A stretch of DNA of 64,000 nucleotides from Pseudomonas sp. v388 (GCF_003935425.1 NZ_RHQN01000013.1:1-64000); one strand, 5' to 3'; positions 52,602 to 63,800 are shown, numbered from the stretch's first letter. Made by a program: numbers and translations. The notes: generated by a model from the letters alone, not told the origin.

Positions 52602-53789
52602 ATGATGTTCCTTTCCAAACCCTGGCTCACCAGCCTTGCGCTGACGTTGCCGCTGGCTGTGCTGCTCAGCGCTTGCGATCAGTCCGATCAATCCGCAAAG
52701 CCGACCGTCCCGGCGGCACCGCCGCACACCACCTACACCCAGGCCACATGGGACGCCTTGCCCGCGGTGTCCGAAAGCGACCTGCAAGCCGGTTTCGCCT
52801 CGTGGCGCAGCGCGTGCGTGCGCTTGAAAGCCGATGCGGTATGGGGCGCGACCTGTGCCGCCGCGGCCGGCCTGCCGGCTGCGCCTGGGGCCACCGATAT
52901 TCAGGCGTTTCTCAACGACCGGTTGCAGGTCTATAGCCTGCGCGCCGAGGGCGGCAGTGCCGACGGCCTGATCACCGGTTACTACGAGCCGGTCTACCCC
53001 GGCAGCCGGACCCGTACCGCAACCGCCAACGTGCCGGTGTACGGCGTTCCCGACGACATGATCGTGGTCAACCTGGACAGCATCTATCCCGAGCTCAAGG
53101 GCAAGCGCCTGCGTGGCCGGCTCGACGGTCGCGTGCTCAAGCCTTATGACGATGCCGCGACCATCCGCACTCAGGGACTCGACGCGCCCGTCATCGCCTG
53201 GCTGACCGATCCGATGGATTTGCAGTTCCTGCAGATCCAGGGTTCGGGCCGGGTAAGCCTGGCGGACGGTTCGCAGATCCGCCTGGGCTATGCCGATCAG
53301 AACGGGCGCCCGTATCGGGCCATCGGTCGCTGGCTGGTGGAGCAGGGTCAGTTGAAGAAAGAAGAAGTGACCATGGGCACCATCGCCGCCTGGGCCAAGG
53401 CCAATCCGCAGCGGGTATCCGAATTGCTGGCCAGTAACCCCAGCTACGTGTTCTTCAGCCGCAACCCTGACAGCAACGAAGGTCCGCGCGGGTCGCTCAA
53501 CGTGCCGCTGACGGCCGGCTACAGCGTAGCCATCGATCGCAAGGTCATTCCGCTGGGCAGCCTGCTGTGGCTGTCCACCACCCGGCCGGACGGCAGCCGC
53601 GTGGTGCGCCCGGTGGCGGCGCAGGACACCGGTGGCGCGATCGCCGGAGAAGTACGCGCCGATCTGTTCTGGGGCACGGGCGAGGAGGCCGGCAAACTGG
53701 CCGGTGACATGAAGCAGAAGGGCAATATCTGGCTGCTGTGGCCCAAGGGAATGCCGCTGCCGGAAACGCAAGCGGCCTCGCCTCAATAG
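52602..53789 (+). CDS. mltA: Membrane-bound lytic murein transglycosylase A
   Basis: A 395-residue outer-membrane lipoprotein enzyme that cleaves peptidoglycan to 1,6-anhydromuropeptides. Leader with lipobox LLSAC, then GLITGYYEPVYPGSR, the double-psi barrel block FLQIQGSGRVSLADG and VAAQDTGGAIAG with the catalytic Asp. ATG 52602 (second ATG at 52605) follows AAAAAGGATTTG. The long in-frame extension upstream has no leader logic. Followed by a TAGCTA-type palindrome. Confidence 0.92.
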   Translation: MMFLSKPWLTSLALTLPLAVLLSACDQSDQSAKPTVPAAPPHTTYTQATWDALPAVSESDLQAGFASWRSACVRLKADAVWGATCAAAAGLPAAPGATDIQAFLNDRLQVYSLRAEGGSADGLITGYYEPVYPGSRTRTATANVPVYGVPDDMIVVNLDSIYPELKGKRLRGRLDGRVLKPYDDAATIRTQGLDAPVIAWLTDPMDLQFLQIQGSGRVSLADGSQIRLGYADQNGRPYRAIGRWLVEQGQLKKEEVTMGTIAAWAKANPQRVSELLASNPSYVFFSRNPDSNEGPRGSLNVPLTAGYSVAIDRKVIPLGSLLWLSTTRPDGSRVVRPVAAQDTGGAIAGEVRADLFWGTGEEAGKLAGDMKQKGNIWLLWPKGMPLPETQAASPQ

Positions 53790-53819
53790 CCCGGAACAGC
53801 TGGGCCGCTACTGCTTGGA

Positions 53820-53851
53820 GGATATCTAGCTAGATAGATAGCTAGATATCC
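53820..53851. repeat. 12-bp-arm inverted repeat with CTAGCTAG words
   Basis: GGATATCTAGCT (53820-53831) and its exact complement AGCTAGATATCC (53840-53851) flank AGATAGAT. It lies 31 bp after mltA, without a T tract. It has the same vocabulary as the palindromes of the replicon module. The rest of 53790-54060 is the leader of the cellulose operon and shows no gene. Confidence 0.8.
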
Positions 53852-54060
53852 CGGTGCGCGTTTGAATGGTCCCTTGCCATCAAATGGATATCGCATTTTC
53901 CAGCGCCAATAAAGTGCCGTAAAACCCCTTGACACCGTTCATCGGTAATGGATTCGTAGAAAATATCAAAATATTGACACCATCAAAATGATATTACAGG
54001 CTATGTGCTCATGTATGAGTGTCGGGCCTGTTTTCAGCAGCCCCTTTTGAGGTTGTCTGG

Positions 54061-55164
54061 ATGAGTCGTGCCGATGATGTTGCCAGTCTGTTCCAGCGTT
54101 TTGGCGCGAGCTCCGATGGGTATCTTGAAGTAGAAAGCCGCTTCGATTATCGCGAGCCTGCCGTATTCCAGCCTGCGCCTGTCGTGGCACCGGAGCCGGC
54201 GGTGATGCCGAGCGTTGCACCTTCCCAGAACGCCGAACCGCGCCGCGAACCGGCCAGGATCGGCGCCGGGCCGCTGGGGCATTTGCTGGCCGAAGTGGCT
54301 CAGGCCCGCGAGGCCGAAGCTGCCGCACGAGCCGCCGAAGCCTTGAACCAGTCGATGAGCAAGCAACAGCCGGCGCCTGTCGAGGCGCAGGTGATTGCGG
54401 TGATCTCGGCCAAGGGCGGCGTGGGCAAGAGCACCTTGAGCGCGGCACTGGCTTCCACGGTCAGGTTGCCGGGCGGTCGCACCCTGGCCATCGATCTTGA
54501 TCCGCAGAATGCGCTGCAACATCACTTGAGCGTCAGCCCCGACACCGCAGGCATGGCCAGCGCTAGCCTGACCGGCGAGGACTGGGGCACGCTGTTGTCG
54601 CCAGGTTCGGGCGACACCCGCCTGTTGCGCCACGGCGCGCAGACCCAGGAAGAGCGACGCGCCCTGGAACGGTTCATGGACAACGATCCGCACTGGCTGG
54701 TCCGCCAACTGGGGCGCCTGCAACTCAGTGCCCGGGACGTGGTGGTGCTCGATGTGCCATGCGGCGATGCGCTCATGCTGGAACAGGCACTGAACGCCGC
54801 CAGCCAGATTCTGGTGGTGGTGACGGCCGACGCGGCCTGCTACCTGACCCTCGATCAGATCGAAGCCCGCCTGGAAGCGACCCTGGGCCGTGAGCAACCT
54901 GCGGCCTGCGCCTTTGTGATCAACCGGTTCGATGCCTCGCGCAGCTTTGCCCGGGACATGGCTGAAGTCACCACACGGCGCCTCGGTGAGCGCCTGCTGG
55001 GTGTGGTGCAGGAAGACCCGGCGCTCGGTGAAGCTCTGGCCTACGGTCACAACCCGGTACTGGCCGCCGACGCCACCCAAGGCGCGCAGGATCTGCTGAA
55101 GCTGGGCAAGACGCTGATTTCCCGTCTGATCAACCCAGGCGCTCACGAGTCCCCACTGCCATGA
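54061..55164 (+). CDS. wssA: Cellulose operon MinD/BcsQ-like ATPase
   Basis: A 367-residue protein, ATG 54061 with GAGG upstream. The N-terminus (DDVASLFQRFGASSDGYLEV) resembles the short BcsR/BcsP-type motif of cellulose accessory proteins. A Pro/Glu/Ala-rich segment (about 30-110) and the BcsQ/YhjQ domain with deviant Walker A SAKGGVGKST (116-125) and LAIDLDPQNALQHHL follow. In P. fluorescens WssA is associated with positioning of the cellulose synthase complex. The stop overlaps wssB by 4 nt. Confidence 0.9.
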   Translation: MSRADDVASLFQRFGASSDGYLEVESRFDYREPAVFQPAPVVAPEPAVMPSVAPSQNAEPRREPARIGAGPLGHLLAEVAQAREAEAAARAAEALNQSMSKQQPAPVEAQVIAVISAKGGVGKSTLSAALASTVRLPGGRTLAIDLDPQNALQHHLSVSPDTAGMASASLTGEDWGTLLSPGSGDTRLLRHGAQTQEERRALERFMDNDPHWLVRQLGRLQLSARDVVVLDVPCGDALMLEQALNAASQILVVVTADAACYLTLDQIEARLEATLGREQPAACAFVINRFDASRSFARDMAEVTTRRLGERLLGVVQEDPALGEALAYGHNPVLAADATQGAQDLLKLGKTLISRLINPGAHESPLP

Positions 55165-57380
55165 CCAACCTGTCTCTCGACGTGTCCGCGACCCGGACGC
55201 GCGCACCGCTGTGGCTGGGCACGTTGTCATCCTGGTTCGGCAGCCTGCCCTCGACGGCGCGCAAAGTGCTCAAGGGCACGGCTGCCCTTGTCGGCCTGCT
55301 GCTGATGGCGCTGGCCATCAGCGTGCCGCTGGACCTCTACGCCCAGTGCTTCTTTGCCCTGGGCTGTTTCGTCGCGATGCTGGTAATCCGCCGGATTCCG
55401 GGGCGCATTTCGGTGCTGGCGCTGGTGGCCCTGTCGTTGCTGGCCTCGCTGCGCTACATGTACTGGCGCCTGACCTCGACCCTGGACTTCGACAACTGGC
55501 TCGACAGCCTGTTGGGCTACGGCCTGGTGATTGCCGAGTTCTACACCCTGGTGGTCATCGTGCTGGGCTACGTGCAGACCGCCTGGCCGCTGCAGCGCAA
55601 GCCGGTGATGATGCCTCGCGACACCAGCCAGTGGCCGACGGTGGACGTGTTCATCCCCTCGTACAACGAAGCGCTGAACATCGTCAAACTGAGCATCTTC
55701 GCCGCCCAGGCCATCGACTGGCCGGCGGACAAGCTGCGGGTCTACGTGCTCGATGATGGCCGGCGCGATGACTTTCGCGAGTTCTGCGAGCAGATCGGCG
55801 TGGGCTATGTCACCCGTGACAACAACCGCCACGCCAAGGCCGGCAACCTGAACGAAGCACTGAAGGTCACCGACGGCGAGTACATCGCCATGTTCGATGC
55901 CGACCACGTGCCGACCCGTTCCTTCCTGCAGGTCGCCATGGGCTGGTTCCTCAAGGACCCGAAACTGGCGATGCTGCAGACCCCGCATTTCTTCTTTTCC
56001 CCGGACCCGTTCGAGAAGAACCTCGACACCTTTCGCGACGTGCCCAACGAAGGCGAATTGTTCTACGGCCTGCTGCAGGACGGCAACGACCTGTGGAACG
56101 CGACCTTTTTCTGCGGTTCCTGCGCGGTGCTGCGTCGTTCGTCATTGCTGGAAATCGGCGGCGTGGCCACCGAGACCGTGACCGAAGACGCGCACACGGC
56201 GCTCAAGCTCAATCGCCTGGGTTACAACACCGCTTACCTGGCCATTCCGCAAGCCGCGGGCCTGGCCACCGAAAGCCTGTCGCGGCACGTGGCGCAGCGT
56301 ATTCGCTGGGCGCGGGGCATGGCGCAGATCTTCCGCACCGACAATCCGCTGCTGGGCAAGGGCCTGTCGCTCGGCCAGCGGCTGTGCTACGCCAACGCCA
56401 TGCTGCACTTTTTCTACGGATTGCCGCGCCTGGTGTTCCTGACCGCGCCGCTGGCCTATCTGCTGTTCGGCGCCGAGATCATGCATGCCTCGGCATTGAT
56501 GATTACCGCTTATGTGATCCCGCACATCCTGCATGCCAGCCTGACCAACTCCACGATTCAGGGGCGTTTCCGCCACTCGTTCTGGAACGAAGTGTACGAA
56601 GCGGTGCTGGCCTGGTACATCATGGGCCCGGTCCTGATGGCGATGATCAACCCCAGGTTCGGCGGCTTCAACGTCACCGACAAGGGCGGCGTGGTGGAAG
56701 AGAAATTCTTCGACTGGACCCTGGCGCGGCCCTATATCGTGCTGCTGACCCTCAATGCCGTGGTGTTCGGCATCGGCATCGTCAGCCTCTACGAGCTGGG
56801 CTGGAATAACGACGCGGTCACCCTGACGATCCTGATCAACCTGGCCTGGACCATCTACAACATCATCATCACCAGCGCCGCCATCGCGGTGGCCAGCGAA
56901 ATTCGCCAGGTACGTGCCGAGCCTCGGGTCCAGGCCGAACTGCCGATCCGCGTGGCCCGCGCCGACGGCGTGCTGATCGACGGCGTGACCCAGGACTTTT
57001 CCCAGACCGGTCTGGGGCTGTTGCTGCCGCTGGGTTCGGGCATCGAGAGCGGCGACGGCATCGTGATTTCCATGTACCGCGGTTCGCAGGTTTATGACTT
57101 CCCCGCCCGGGTGATGTTCTGCCGCGACGGTTACCTGGGCACCCGTTTCGAAGGCCTGACCCTGCGCCAGCAGAGTGAACTGGTGCGCCTGACGTTCGCC
57201 CGTGCCGACAACTGGGCCGCCAGTTGGGGCCATCGCCGGCCGGATACGCCGCTGGTCGCCCTGCGCGAAGTCTGCCAGATCGGCCTGCGCGGGATTTTCG
57301 AGCTGCTCAAGGCCACCCGCCGGGACGTCAGCCGTTTACTGCCGCGCCGCACCCGACCCTCACCCCCTTCCGCAAACTGA
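55161..57380 (+). CDS. wssB: Cellulose synthase catalytic subunit
   Basis: A 739-residue BcsA. Several N-terminal helices, GT2 catalytic motifs DDG (198-200), DAD (246-248), TED (341-343) and QRIRW (379-383), then C-terminal helices and a PilZ domain with RAEPR (585-589) and DFSQTG (612-617), so c-di-GMP binding is expected. It polymerises UDP-glucose and moves the chain across the inner membrane with wssC. ATG 55161 overlaps the wssA stop. Confidence 0.97.
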   Translation: MTNLSLDVSATRTRAPLWLGTLSSWFGSLPSTARKVLKGTAALVGLLLMALAISVPLDLYAQCFFALGCFVAMLVIRRIPGRISVLALVALSLLASLRYMYWRLTSTLDFDNWLDSLLGYGLVIAEFYTLVVIVLGYVQTAWPLQRKPVMMPRDTSQWPTVDVFIPSYNEALNIVKLSIFAAQAIDWPADKLRVYVLDDGRRDDFREFCEQIGVGYVTRDNNRHAKAGNLNEALKVTDGEYIAMFDADHVPTRSFLQVAMGWFLKDPKLAMLQTPHFFFSPDPFEKNLDTFRDVPNEGELFYGLLQDGNDLWNATFFCGSCAVLRRSSLLEIGGVATETVTEDAHTALKLNRLGYNTAYLAIPQAAGLATESLSRHVAQRIRWARGMAQIFRTDNPLLGKGLSLGQRLCYANAMLHFFYGLPRLVFLTAPLAYLLFGAEIMHASALMITAYVIPHILHASLTNSTIQGRFRHSFWNEVYEAVLAWYIMGPVLMAMINPRFGGFNVTDKGGVVEEKFFDWTLARPYIVLLTLNAVVFGIGIVSLYELGWNNDAVTLTILINLAWTIYNIIITSAAIAVASEIRQVRAEPRVQAELPIRVARADGVLIDGVTQDFSQTGLGLLLPLGSGIESGDGIVISMYRGSQVYDFPARVMFCRDGYLGTRFEGLTLRQQSELVRLTFARADNWAASWGHRRPDTPLVALREVCQIGLRGIFELLKATRRDVSRLLPRRTRPSPPSAN

Positions 57381-57393
57381 TGGATTAGTAGTC

Positions 57394-59649
57394 ATGACTA
57401 CACGGTATTTTTCTGGCGCCGAGCGGTTTGCCGCGCCGCGCTCATGGGCCTTGCTGGCCTGCGCGTTGTCGATGCTTTCCGGCACAGGGGCTGCAACAGC
57501 CTCCGAAGCGGCGGGAGTGGGTGACGATTACAGCGTGACCCTGCAACAGCTGGGTCGCAATTACCCGATGAACCTGCGCGGCGTCGAAGCCACCGACAGC
57601 GTCAATTTCAACGTGCGCGCCGACCAGGTCGTGACCGGTGCGAGCCTGACCCTCAGCTACAGCTATTCGCCGTCGCTGCTGGCCGACCTGTCGCAGATCA
57701 ACGTCATGATCAACGACGAAGTCGCCGCGACCCTGCCATTGCCCAAGGACAACGCCGGCAAGCCGCAGACCCAGGTGATCGAGATCCCGCCGCAGATGAT
57801 CACCGAGTTCAACCGGTTGAGCCTGCAGTTCATCGGTCATTACACCATGAGCTGCGAAGATCCCCGGCACTCCAGCCTCTGGGCGCGGATCAACAACGAC
57901 ACCCGTCTGGACATCCGCGTGACGCCGTTCGCGCTGCCCAACGACCTGGCGATCCTGCCGCTGCCGTTCTTCGACCGTCGTGACGACCGTGACCTGACCT
58001 TGCCGGTCGTGCTCGGCGCTGCGCCCGACAACACCACCCTGGAAGCGGCCGGTGCGCTGGCGTCCTGGATCGGTGCGGCCAAGACCCGTTCGCGTAGCGC
58101 CTCGTTCCCGGCGCATTTCAGCGACCTGCCGGCGCGGGGCAATGCCCTGGTGCTGCTCAAGGGCGACGGTGCGTTGCAGCTGGGCGCGCTGTCGATGCCG
58201 GCCGCCAAAGGCCCGACCCTGACCATGGTCACCCACCCGCTGGACCCCAACGGCAAGTTGCTGGTCATCAGCGGCCGCGACTCGGCCGAACTCAAGCAGG
58301 CGGTCAACGCCCTGGTGCTCGGCGGGCAAAGCCTGGTCGGCAGCAGCGTGCTGATCGACCGCGTCGAAACCCTCAAGCCGCGCAAGCCGTATGACGCACC
58401 GAACTGGCTGCCCACCGACCGGCCGGTCAGGCTCGGCGAGCTGATCGAAGCCAGGAAACTGAACGTGGCCGGTTACGAGCCGGGCGAAATCGTCGTGCCG
58501 CTGAACCTGTCGCCGGACCTGTTCAGCTGGCGTGAAGAGGGCGTGCCGCTCAAGTTGCTGTACCGCTACACGCCCCAGGAACGCTCCAACAATTCCTCGG
58601 TCATGGTCAGCTTCAACGACAGCCTGATCAAGGCCGAGCCGCTGCCCTCGGTTGAAAACCTGGACAGCGGCCTGGTCGCCAGGCTGACCGGCGGCAACGA
58701 CACCATCAGCCGCGAAGCGCGCATGTACCTGCCGATGAACGCGGCGGCCCTGCAATCGCGCCTGCAGATTCGCTACATGTTCGATTACCTGAAACAGGGC
58801 GAATGCGGCGACATCATCATCGACAACATGCGCGGCAGCATCGACCCCGAGTCGACCCTGGACTTCAGCGGTTACGACCACTTCATGGCCATGCCCAACC
58901 TGGGCGTGTTCAAGGATTCGGGCTTCCCGTTCACCCGCATGGCCGATCTGTCGCAGACCGCCGTGGTGCTGCCGGACAACGCCGCGGCCAGCGAAGTGAC
59001 TGCGTACCTGAGCCTGCTGGGTCGCTTCGGCGAGTCTACCGGCTATCCGGCGACTGGCGTGTCGGTCATCCAGGCCGAACAGATCGCCACTGCTGCAGAC
59101 AAGGACATTCTGGTCCTGGGTTCGGCGAGCAATCAGCCGTTGTTCAGCCAGTGGGCCGACCGCCTGCCGCTGGCCGGCACCGGTCAGCAGCAGGGTTTCC
59201 AGTTCTCCGACCTGTCGTTCCGCCTGCGTGACTGGATGAGCCCCGACCCGCAAGAAAACCTGCGCCGGGCGCGGATTTCCATGGCGTTCTCCAGCGACAA
59301 GCGCAGCACCTTCCTGACCGGCTTCGAATCGCCGCTCAAGCCGGGTCGCAGCGTGGTGCTGATTGCCAGCGGCCAACCCGACGGGCTGGCTGACGTGACC
59401 CAGGCGCTGAACACCAGCGACAAGGTCCAGGGCAGCCTGGTGGTGGTGCGCGGCAAGTCGGTGGAAACCCTGGTTGCCGATCAGCAGTACTACGTCGGCG
59501 AATTGAACCCGATCCGCTACGTGCAATGGCTGATGTCGCGCAACGTGCTGTGGCTGCTGCTGATCGTGGCCGTCGCGGTGGCGCTGGTGACCAGCGTGGC
59601 CTACCTGACACTGCGCTCGATCGCCAAAAGCCGTCTGGAGAGCAGGTAA
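57394..59649 (+). CDS. wssC: Cellulose synthase periplasmic subunit BcsB
   Basis: A 751-residue periplasmic subunit: leader (WALLACALSMLSGTGAATA), BcsB blocks such as QLGRNYPMNLRGVEATDSVN, HYTMSCEDPRHSSLWARI and RYMFDYLKQGECGDI, and a C-terminal membrane anchor (VLWLLLIVAVAVALVTSVAY). It guides the glucan through the periplasm. ATG 57394 was chosen 13 nt after wssB; upstream in-frame sequence lies inside wssB. Confidence 0.95.
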   Translation: MTTRYFSGAERFAAPRSWALLACALSMLSGTGAATASEAAGVGDDYSVTLQQLGRNYPMNLRGVEATDSVNFNVRADQVVTGASLTLSYSYSPSLLADLSQINVMINDEVAATLPLPKDNAGKPQTQVIEIPPQMITEFNRLSLQFIGHYTMSCEDPRHSSLWARINNDTRLDIRVTPFALPNDLAILPLPFFDRRDDRDLTLPVVLGAAPDNTTLEAAGALASWIGAAKTRSRSASFPAHFSDLPARGNALVLLKGDGALQLGALSMPAAKGPTLTMVTHPLDPNGKLLVISGRDSAELKQAVNALVLGGQSLVGSSVLIDRVETLKPRKPYDAPNWLPTDRPVRLGELIEARKLNVAGYEPGEIVVPLNLSPDLFSWREEGVPLKLLYRYTPQERSNNSSVMVSFNDSLIKAEPLPSVENLDSGLVARLTGGNDTISREARMYLPMNAAALQSRLQIRYMFDYLKQGECGDIIIDNMRGSIDPESTLDFSGYDHFMAMPNLGVFKDSGFPFTRMADLSQTAVVLPDNAAASEVTAYLSLLGRFGESTGYPATGVSVIQAEQIATAADKDILVLGSASNQPLFSQWADRLPLAGTGQQQGFQFSDLSFRLRDWMSPDPQENLRRARISMAFSSDKRSTFLTGFESPLKPGRSVVLIASGQPDGLADVTQALNTSDKVQGSLVVVRGKSVETLVADQQYYVGELNPIRYVQWLMSRNVLWLLLIVAVAVALVTSVAYLTLRSIAKSRLESR

Positions 59650-59652
59650 GCC

Positions 59653-60864
59653 ATGTCGGCCTTCGCGATGAACCTGCGTCGGGCGGTCTGCTGGATGGCC
59701 GGTGTGCTGCTGTCGACGACGCTGGCGCCAGCCATGGCCGCCGGCACCTGCAACAACTCGACCTGGCCGTTGTGGCAGACCTACGCCCAACGCTACGTGC
59801 AGGATGACGGGCGCATGCTGGAATCGAGCATGCAGCCCAATCACAGCACCTCCGAAGGCCAGTCCTACGGCATGTTGTTCGCCTTGGTCGGCAATGACCG
59901 CGAGCGTTTCGACAAGCTGTGGGCGTGGACCGCCGCCAACATGATGGGCTCGGACCTCAAGACTCGCCTGCCGGGCTGGTTGTGGGGCCAGGGCGAAGAT
60001 GGCGTGTGGAAACTGCAGGACGCCAATTCGGCGTCCGATGCGGACCTGTGGATTGTCTATTCGCTGCTCGAAGCGGCGCGGGTCTGGCAGCAACCGGCGT
60101 ATCGAAACGATGCGCTGGCGATGCTCAAGACCCTGGAAGCCAGGCTGGTGGTCGATTTGCCGGGTCTGGGCAAGATGGTATTGCCCGGGCCTGAAGGCTT
60201 CGTGCAACCCGATCACCTGTGGCGCCTGAACCCCAGCTATCTGCCGGTGCCGTTGCTGCGCCGGCTGGCCAAAGAAGCCCCGAAAGGCCCGTGGGCGCAG
60301 ATCGCCGACAACACCGCCAGGCTGATCGATTCCGCAAGCCCCAAGGGCTTTGTCGCCGACTGGGTCGGCTATCGCGGCACCTCGCCCACATCCGGCCTGT
60401 TCGTGGTCGACCCGATCAACGGCGAGCTGGGCAGCTATGACGCGATCCGCGTTTATCTGTGGGCCGGCATGACGCCTGCGTCCGACCCGCTGGCCGCCGG
60501 CCTGCTGACCCGCCTCGACGGCATGGCCACCAGCACGGCCACCGTCGGCACGCCGCCGGAAAAAGTCCAGGTCGTCAGCGGCGCCCGCGACGGCCAGGCA
60601 CCGTTCGGATACTCGGCTGCGCTGCTGCCGTACTTCCAGGCCAAGGGCCAGACCTGGCTGGTCGAACAGCAACAGCGCAAGGTCGAACAAGGTGTCGAGA
60701 AGGCGCTGGCCCGCGACCCCAAGGACCGCACCGAACCTGCCTATTACAACCTCATGCTCAGCCTCTTTGCGTTGGGCTGGGCCGAACAACGTTATCAGTT
60801 CCGTCATGACGGAACCCTCGAATTGTCCTGGGAGACGTCATGCCCGCGCGCCGTCACACGTTAG
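59653..60864 (+). CDS. wssD: Periplasmic endo-1,4-beta-glucanase, GH8
   Basis: A 403-residue BcsZ-type glucanase. Leader ending about residue 30 (APAMAA), catalytic Glu 68 in TSEGQSYGM and the conserved ASDADLW box (127-133). It trims cellulose or clears mis-exported chains. It starts 3 nt after wssC with AGGTAAGCC. Its end overlaps the wssE start by 25 nt. Confidence 0.95.
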   Translation: MSAFAMNLRRAVCWMAGVLLSTTLAPAMAAGTCNNSTWPLWQTYAQRYVQDDGRMLESSMQPNHSTSEGQSYGMLFALVGNDRERFDKLWAWTAANMMGSDLKTRLPGWLWGQGEDGVWKLQDANSASDADLWIVYSLLEAARVWQQPAYRNDALAMLKTLEARLVVDLPGLGKMVLPGPEGFVQPDHLWRLNPSYLPVPLLRRLAKEAPKGPWAQIADNTARLIDSASPKGFVADWVGYRGTSPTSGLFVVDPINGELGSYDAIRVYLWAGMTPASDPLAAGLLTRLDGMATSTATVGTPPEKVQVVSGARDGQAPFGYSAALLPYFQAKGQTWLVEQQQRKVEQGVEKALARDPKDRTEPAYYNLMLSLFALGWAEQRYQFRHDGTLELSWETSCPRAVTR

Positions 60865-63800
60865 TCATCGGGCTTCTTGCGGCGGCGATCACAGCCAGCG
60901 TAGCCTACGCCCAAAGTTCTCCCGCACAGGCGCAACTGATCGAGCAGGGCCACTACTGGCAGACTCGCTCCGACGCGTCGCGGGCTGCCGAGATCTGGCA
61001 GAAAGTGCTGCAGAACGACCCCGAACAAGTGGACGCGTTGTATGGCATGGGCGCCATCGGCGTCAAACAGAACAAACCGCAACAGGCCCAGGCTTACCTG
61101 GCGCGTTTGCAGGCCCTGGCGCCTGTGCCCTGGCTGGCCGTGCAGCTGGAACAGGACATTGCCCTGAGCCAGCCGCAGAACCAGGCCCTGCTCGATGAAG
61201 CCCGGCGTCTGGCCGACGCCGGTGAGCGCGACCAGGCCACGGCCGTGTTCCGCCGGTTCTTCGGCAGCCGCGCGCCGCAGGGCAGCATCGGTCGCGAGTA
61301 CTACACCAACCTGGGTTTCAACAACGCCGACTGGCCCGAGGCGCGCAAGGGTTTCGAACGCCTGATCCGGCAGAATCCGGATGACTCGATCCTGGCGCTG
61401 TTTTTCGCCAAGCACCTGGCCCGCCGTGAAGACAGCCGCGTCGAAGGCATTCGGGCGCTGGCCCGGCTGACCGAGCGGGTCGATATCGCCGGTGACGCCG
61501 ACCAGAGCTGGCGTATGGCGCTGGTCTGGATCGGCCCGCCCAATGCCGCGCAAGTGCCGCTGTTCGAGCAGTTCCTTAGGGTCCACCCGGACGATCAGGA
61601 AATCCGCGAGCAGATGAACAAGGGCCGTCAGCAGCAGGCCGGTGGCGCCGCGCCGGCCTGGCAGCAGGACCCGCTGGTTGCCCGTGGCCTGAGCGCGCTG
61701 GATAAAGGCGATCAGGCTGCAGCCGAAGCAGCCTTCAATGCGCGCCTGACAATCAAGGCCGACGATGCCGATGCATTGGGTGGCCTGGGCGTGGTCCGTC
61801 AGCAGCAGAATCGGCTCAGCGAAGCCGAACAGTTGCTGACCCGCGCCACGCGCCAGAACGGCGGTGCACGCTGGAAAAGCGCGCTGGACAACGTCCAGCT
61901 GTGGAGCAACTTGCAACAGGCCCGCGACCTGCAGGACAAAGGCCAGACGGCCAAGGCGCAGGAACTGCTGGCCCAGGCCGCGCGGCGCAATCCGTCCAGC
62001 GTTGACGTGCGCCTGACCCAGGCCGATCTTTTGGCTCAGGCCGGTCAGCTGCAAGCCGCTCAGGCCGGTTATCGCCAGGTGCTGGCGACCCAGCGCGGCA
62101 ACCCGCAGGCGCTGCGTGGTCTGGTCAATGTCCTGGCACAAAGCGGCCAGGCCGATGAAGCCTTGCGCCTGCTCGACACGCTGCCGGCGGCGGAACAGGC
62201 CAGACTGGGCGACAGCGCCCGGTTCAAGGCGTTACGCGCCACTCAGGTGGCCCGTGTGGCTGAACAGCGCGGCGACGTACGCGCGGCCCAGGACGCGTTG
62301 AAAGACGCGGTGAAAAACGATCCGGACAACGTCTGGACCCGTTTCGATCTGGCTCGCCTGTACCTCAAGACCGACGAAGCGCCCAAGGCCCGTCAGTTGA
62401 TCGACGATCTGCTCAAGACCCACCCCAACGACATCGATGCGCTGTACACCAGCGCCTTGCTCTCGGTGGAAATGGGTCAGTGGCAAGACGCCCAGGCCAC
62501 CTTCGCGCGCATCCCGGTCGACCGCCGCACGCCGGACATGAACGCCCTGGCCGACGAAGTCACCATGACCGTGCAGATCAATCTGGCGACCCGCATTGCC
62601 CTGCGCGGCCAGCGGCAGGAAGCCCTGGCGTTGCTGGATCGTCTGCAGCCGGTGGCCAACGGCAGCCCGGAACGGCAGATGACTTTGGCCGGCGCCTACA
62701 TCGACGCCGGTGAAAAGGAGCGCGGTCAGGCCCTGGCCCGCAACGCCATGGCGCAGACCCCGGCGCCTTCGGTGGACCTGACGCTGCAATACGCCGGCCT
62801 GCTGCTGGCCGCCGGCGACGACGTGCAGGTCAATTCGATCCTGCGCAGCGTGCAGGGCCAGCCGATGAACAGCCAGGCGCGCAAACGCTTCGACGATCTG
62901 TTGTACCAGTACCGGGTTCGCCAGGCCGATCTGCTGCGCGAAGGCGGCGACCTGGCCGCTGCCTATGACACCCTGGCGCCCGCGCTGGCCCAGCGTCCCG
63001 GCGATATCCAGGCAGTGTCGGCGTTTGCCCGCATGTACACCGCCCATGGCGACAGCGCCAAGGCGTTCGAACTCTACAAGCCGTTGTTGCAGCGTCAGCC
63101 CCACGATCCGCAGGTGCTGCTGGGCGCGGCCGATGTCGCCGCCAAGGCGCGTGAATACGCATCTGCCGAACAGGCCCTGGGGCAATTCCTCAAACTGGAA
63201 CGCTACGACCCGCAGAGCCTGACCGAAGCGGCACGGATCTACCAGAGCATGGGCAAGACCGGTACCGCGACGGATCTGCTGCGCAAGGCCGTGGCCATGG
63301 AACAGAGCGAGAAGCAACGCTTCGCGGCGGCTCAGGCCGGCCCGGCCACGACCTCGTCCAACCCATTCGCGGCCAGCGGACCGCGCAGTCTGGCGGCCAG
63401 TGACGCGGCAGCGATTCCTGTGCCTGCGCAGGTTGCCCTTGCCGGTGGCGAATCGGCCGGCAATCCGTTCAGTGACGCGTATCCGGGGCAGGATCTGGCA
63501 CAACAGCCGTTGGCGACTGGCCATACCCAGACCGTGCGCGGTAATCCGTTCGCGGCCGCGTCCGCCAGAGAACAGCAGAGCAGCGCCCAGCGTGCGTTGA
63601 ACCGCATTCTTGAGCAGCGCAGCGGCTACGTCAGCCAGGGCCTTGCGGTTCGCAGCAACAACAGCGAATCGGGCCTGGGCAAAATGACCATGGTTCAGGC
63701 GCCGTTGCAGATCAACCTGCCGGCCGGTGACAACCGGGTCGCGGTGCAGGTCACCCCGGTGACGTTGAATGCCGGCAGCGTGAAAGCCGAGTCCGGTGCG

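Noticed and set aside
54061-55164. wssA as a second plasmid ParA
   Set aside because: The MinD-like ATPase is translationally coupled to the cellulose synthase and has the BcsR/BcsP-like N-terminus.
57442-60807. 1121-codon minus-strand frame opposite wssC/wssD
   Set aside because: Antisense shadow. The plus strand has unambiguous BcsB and GH8 proteins.
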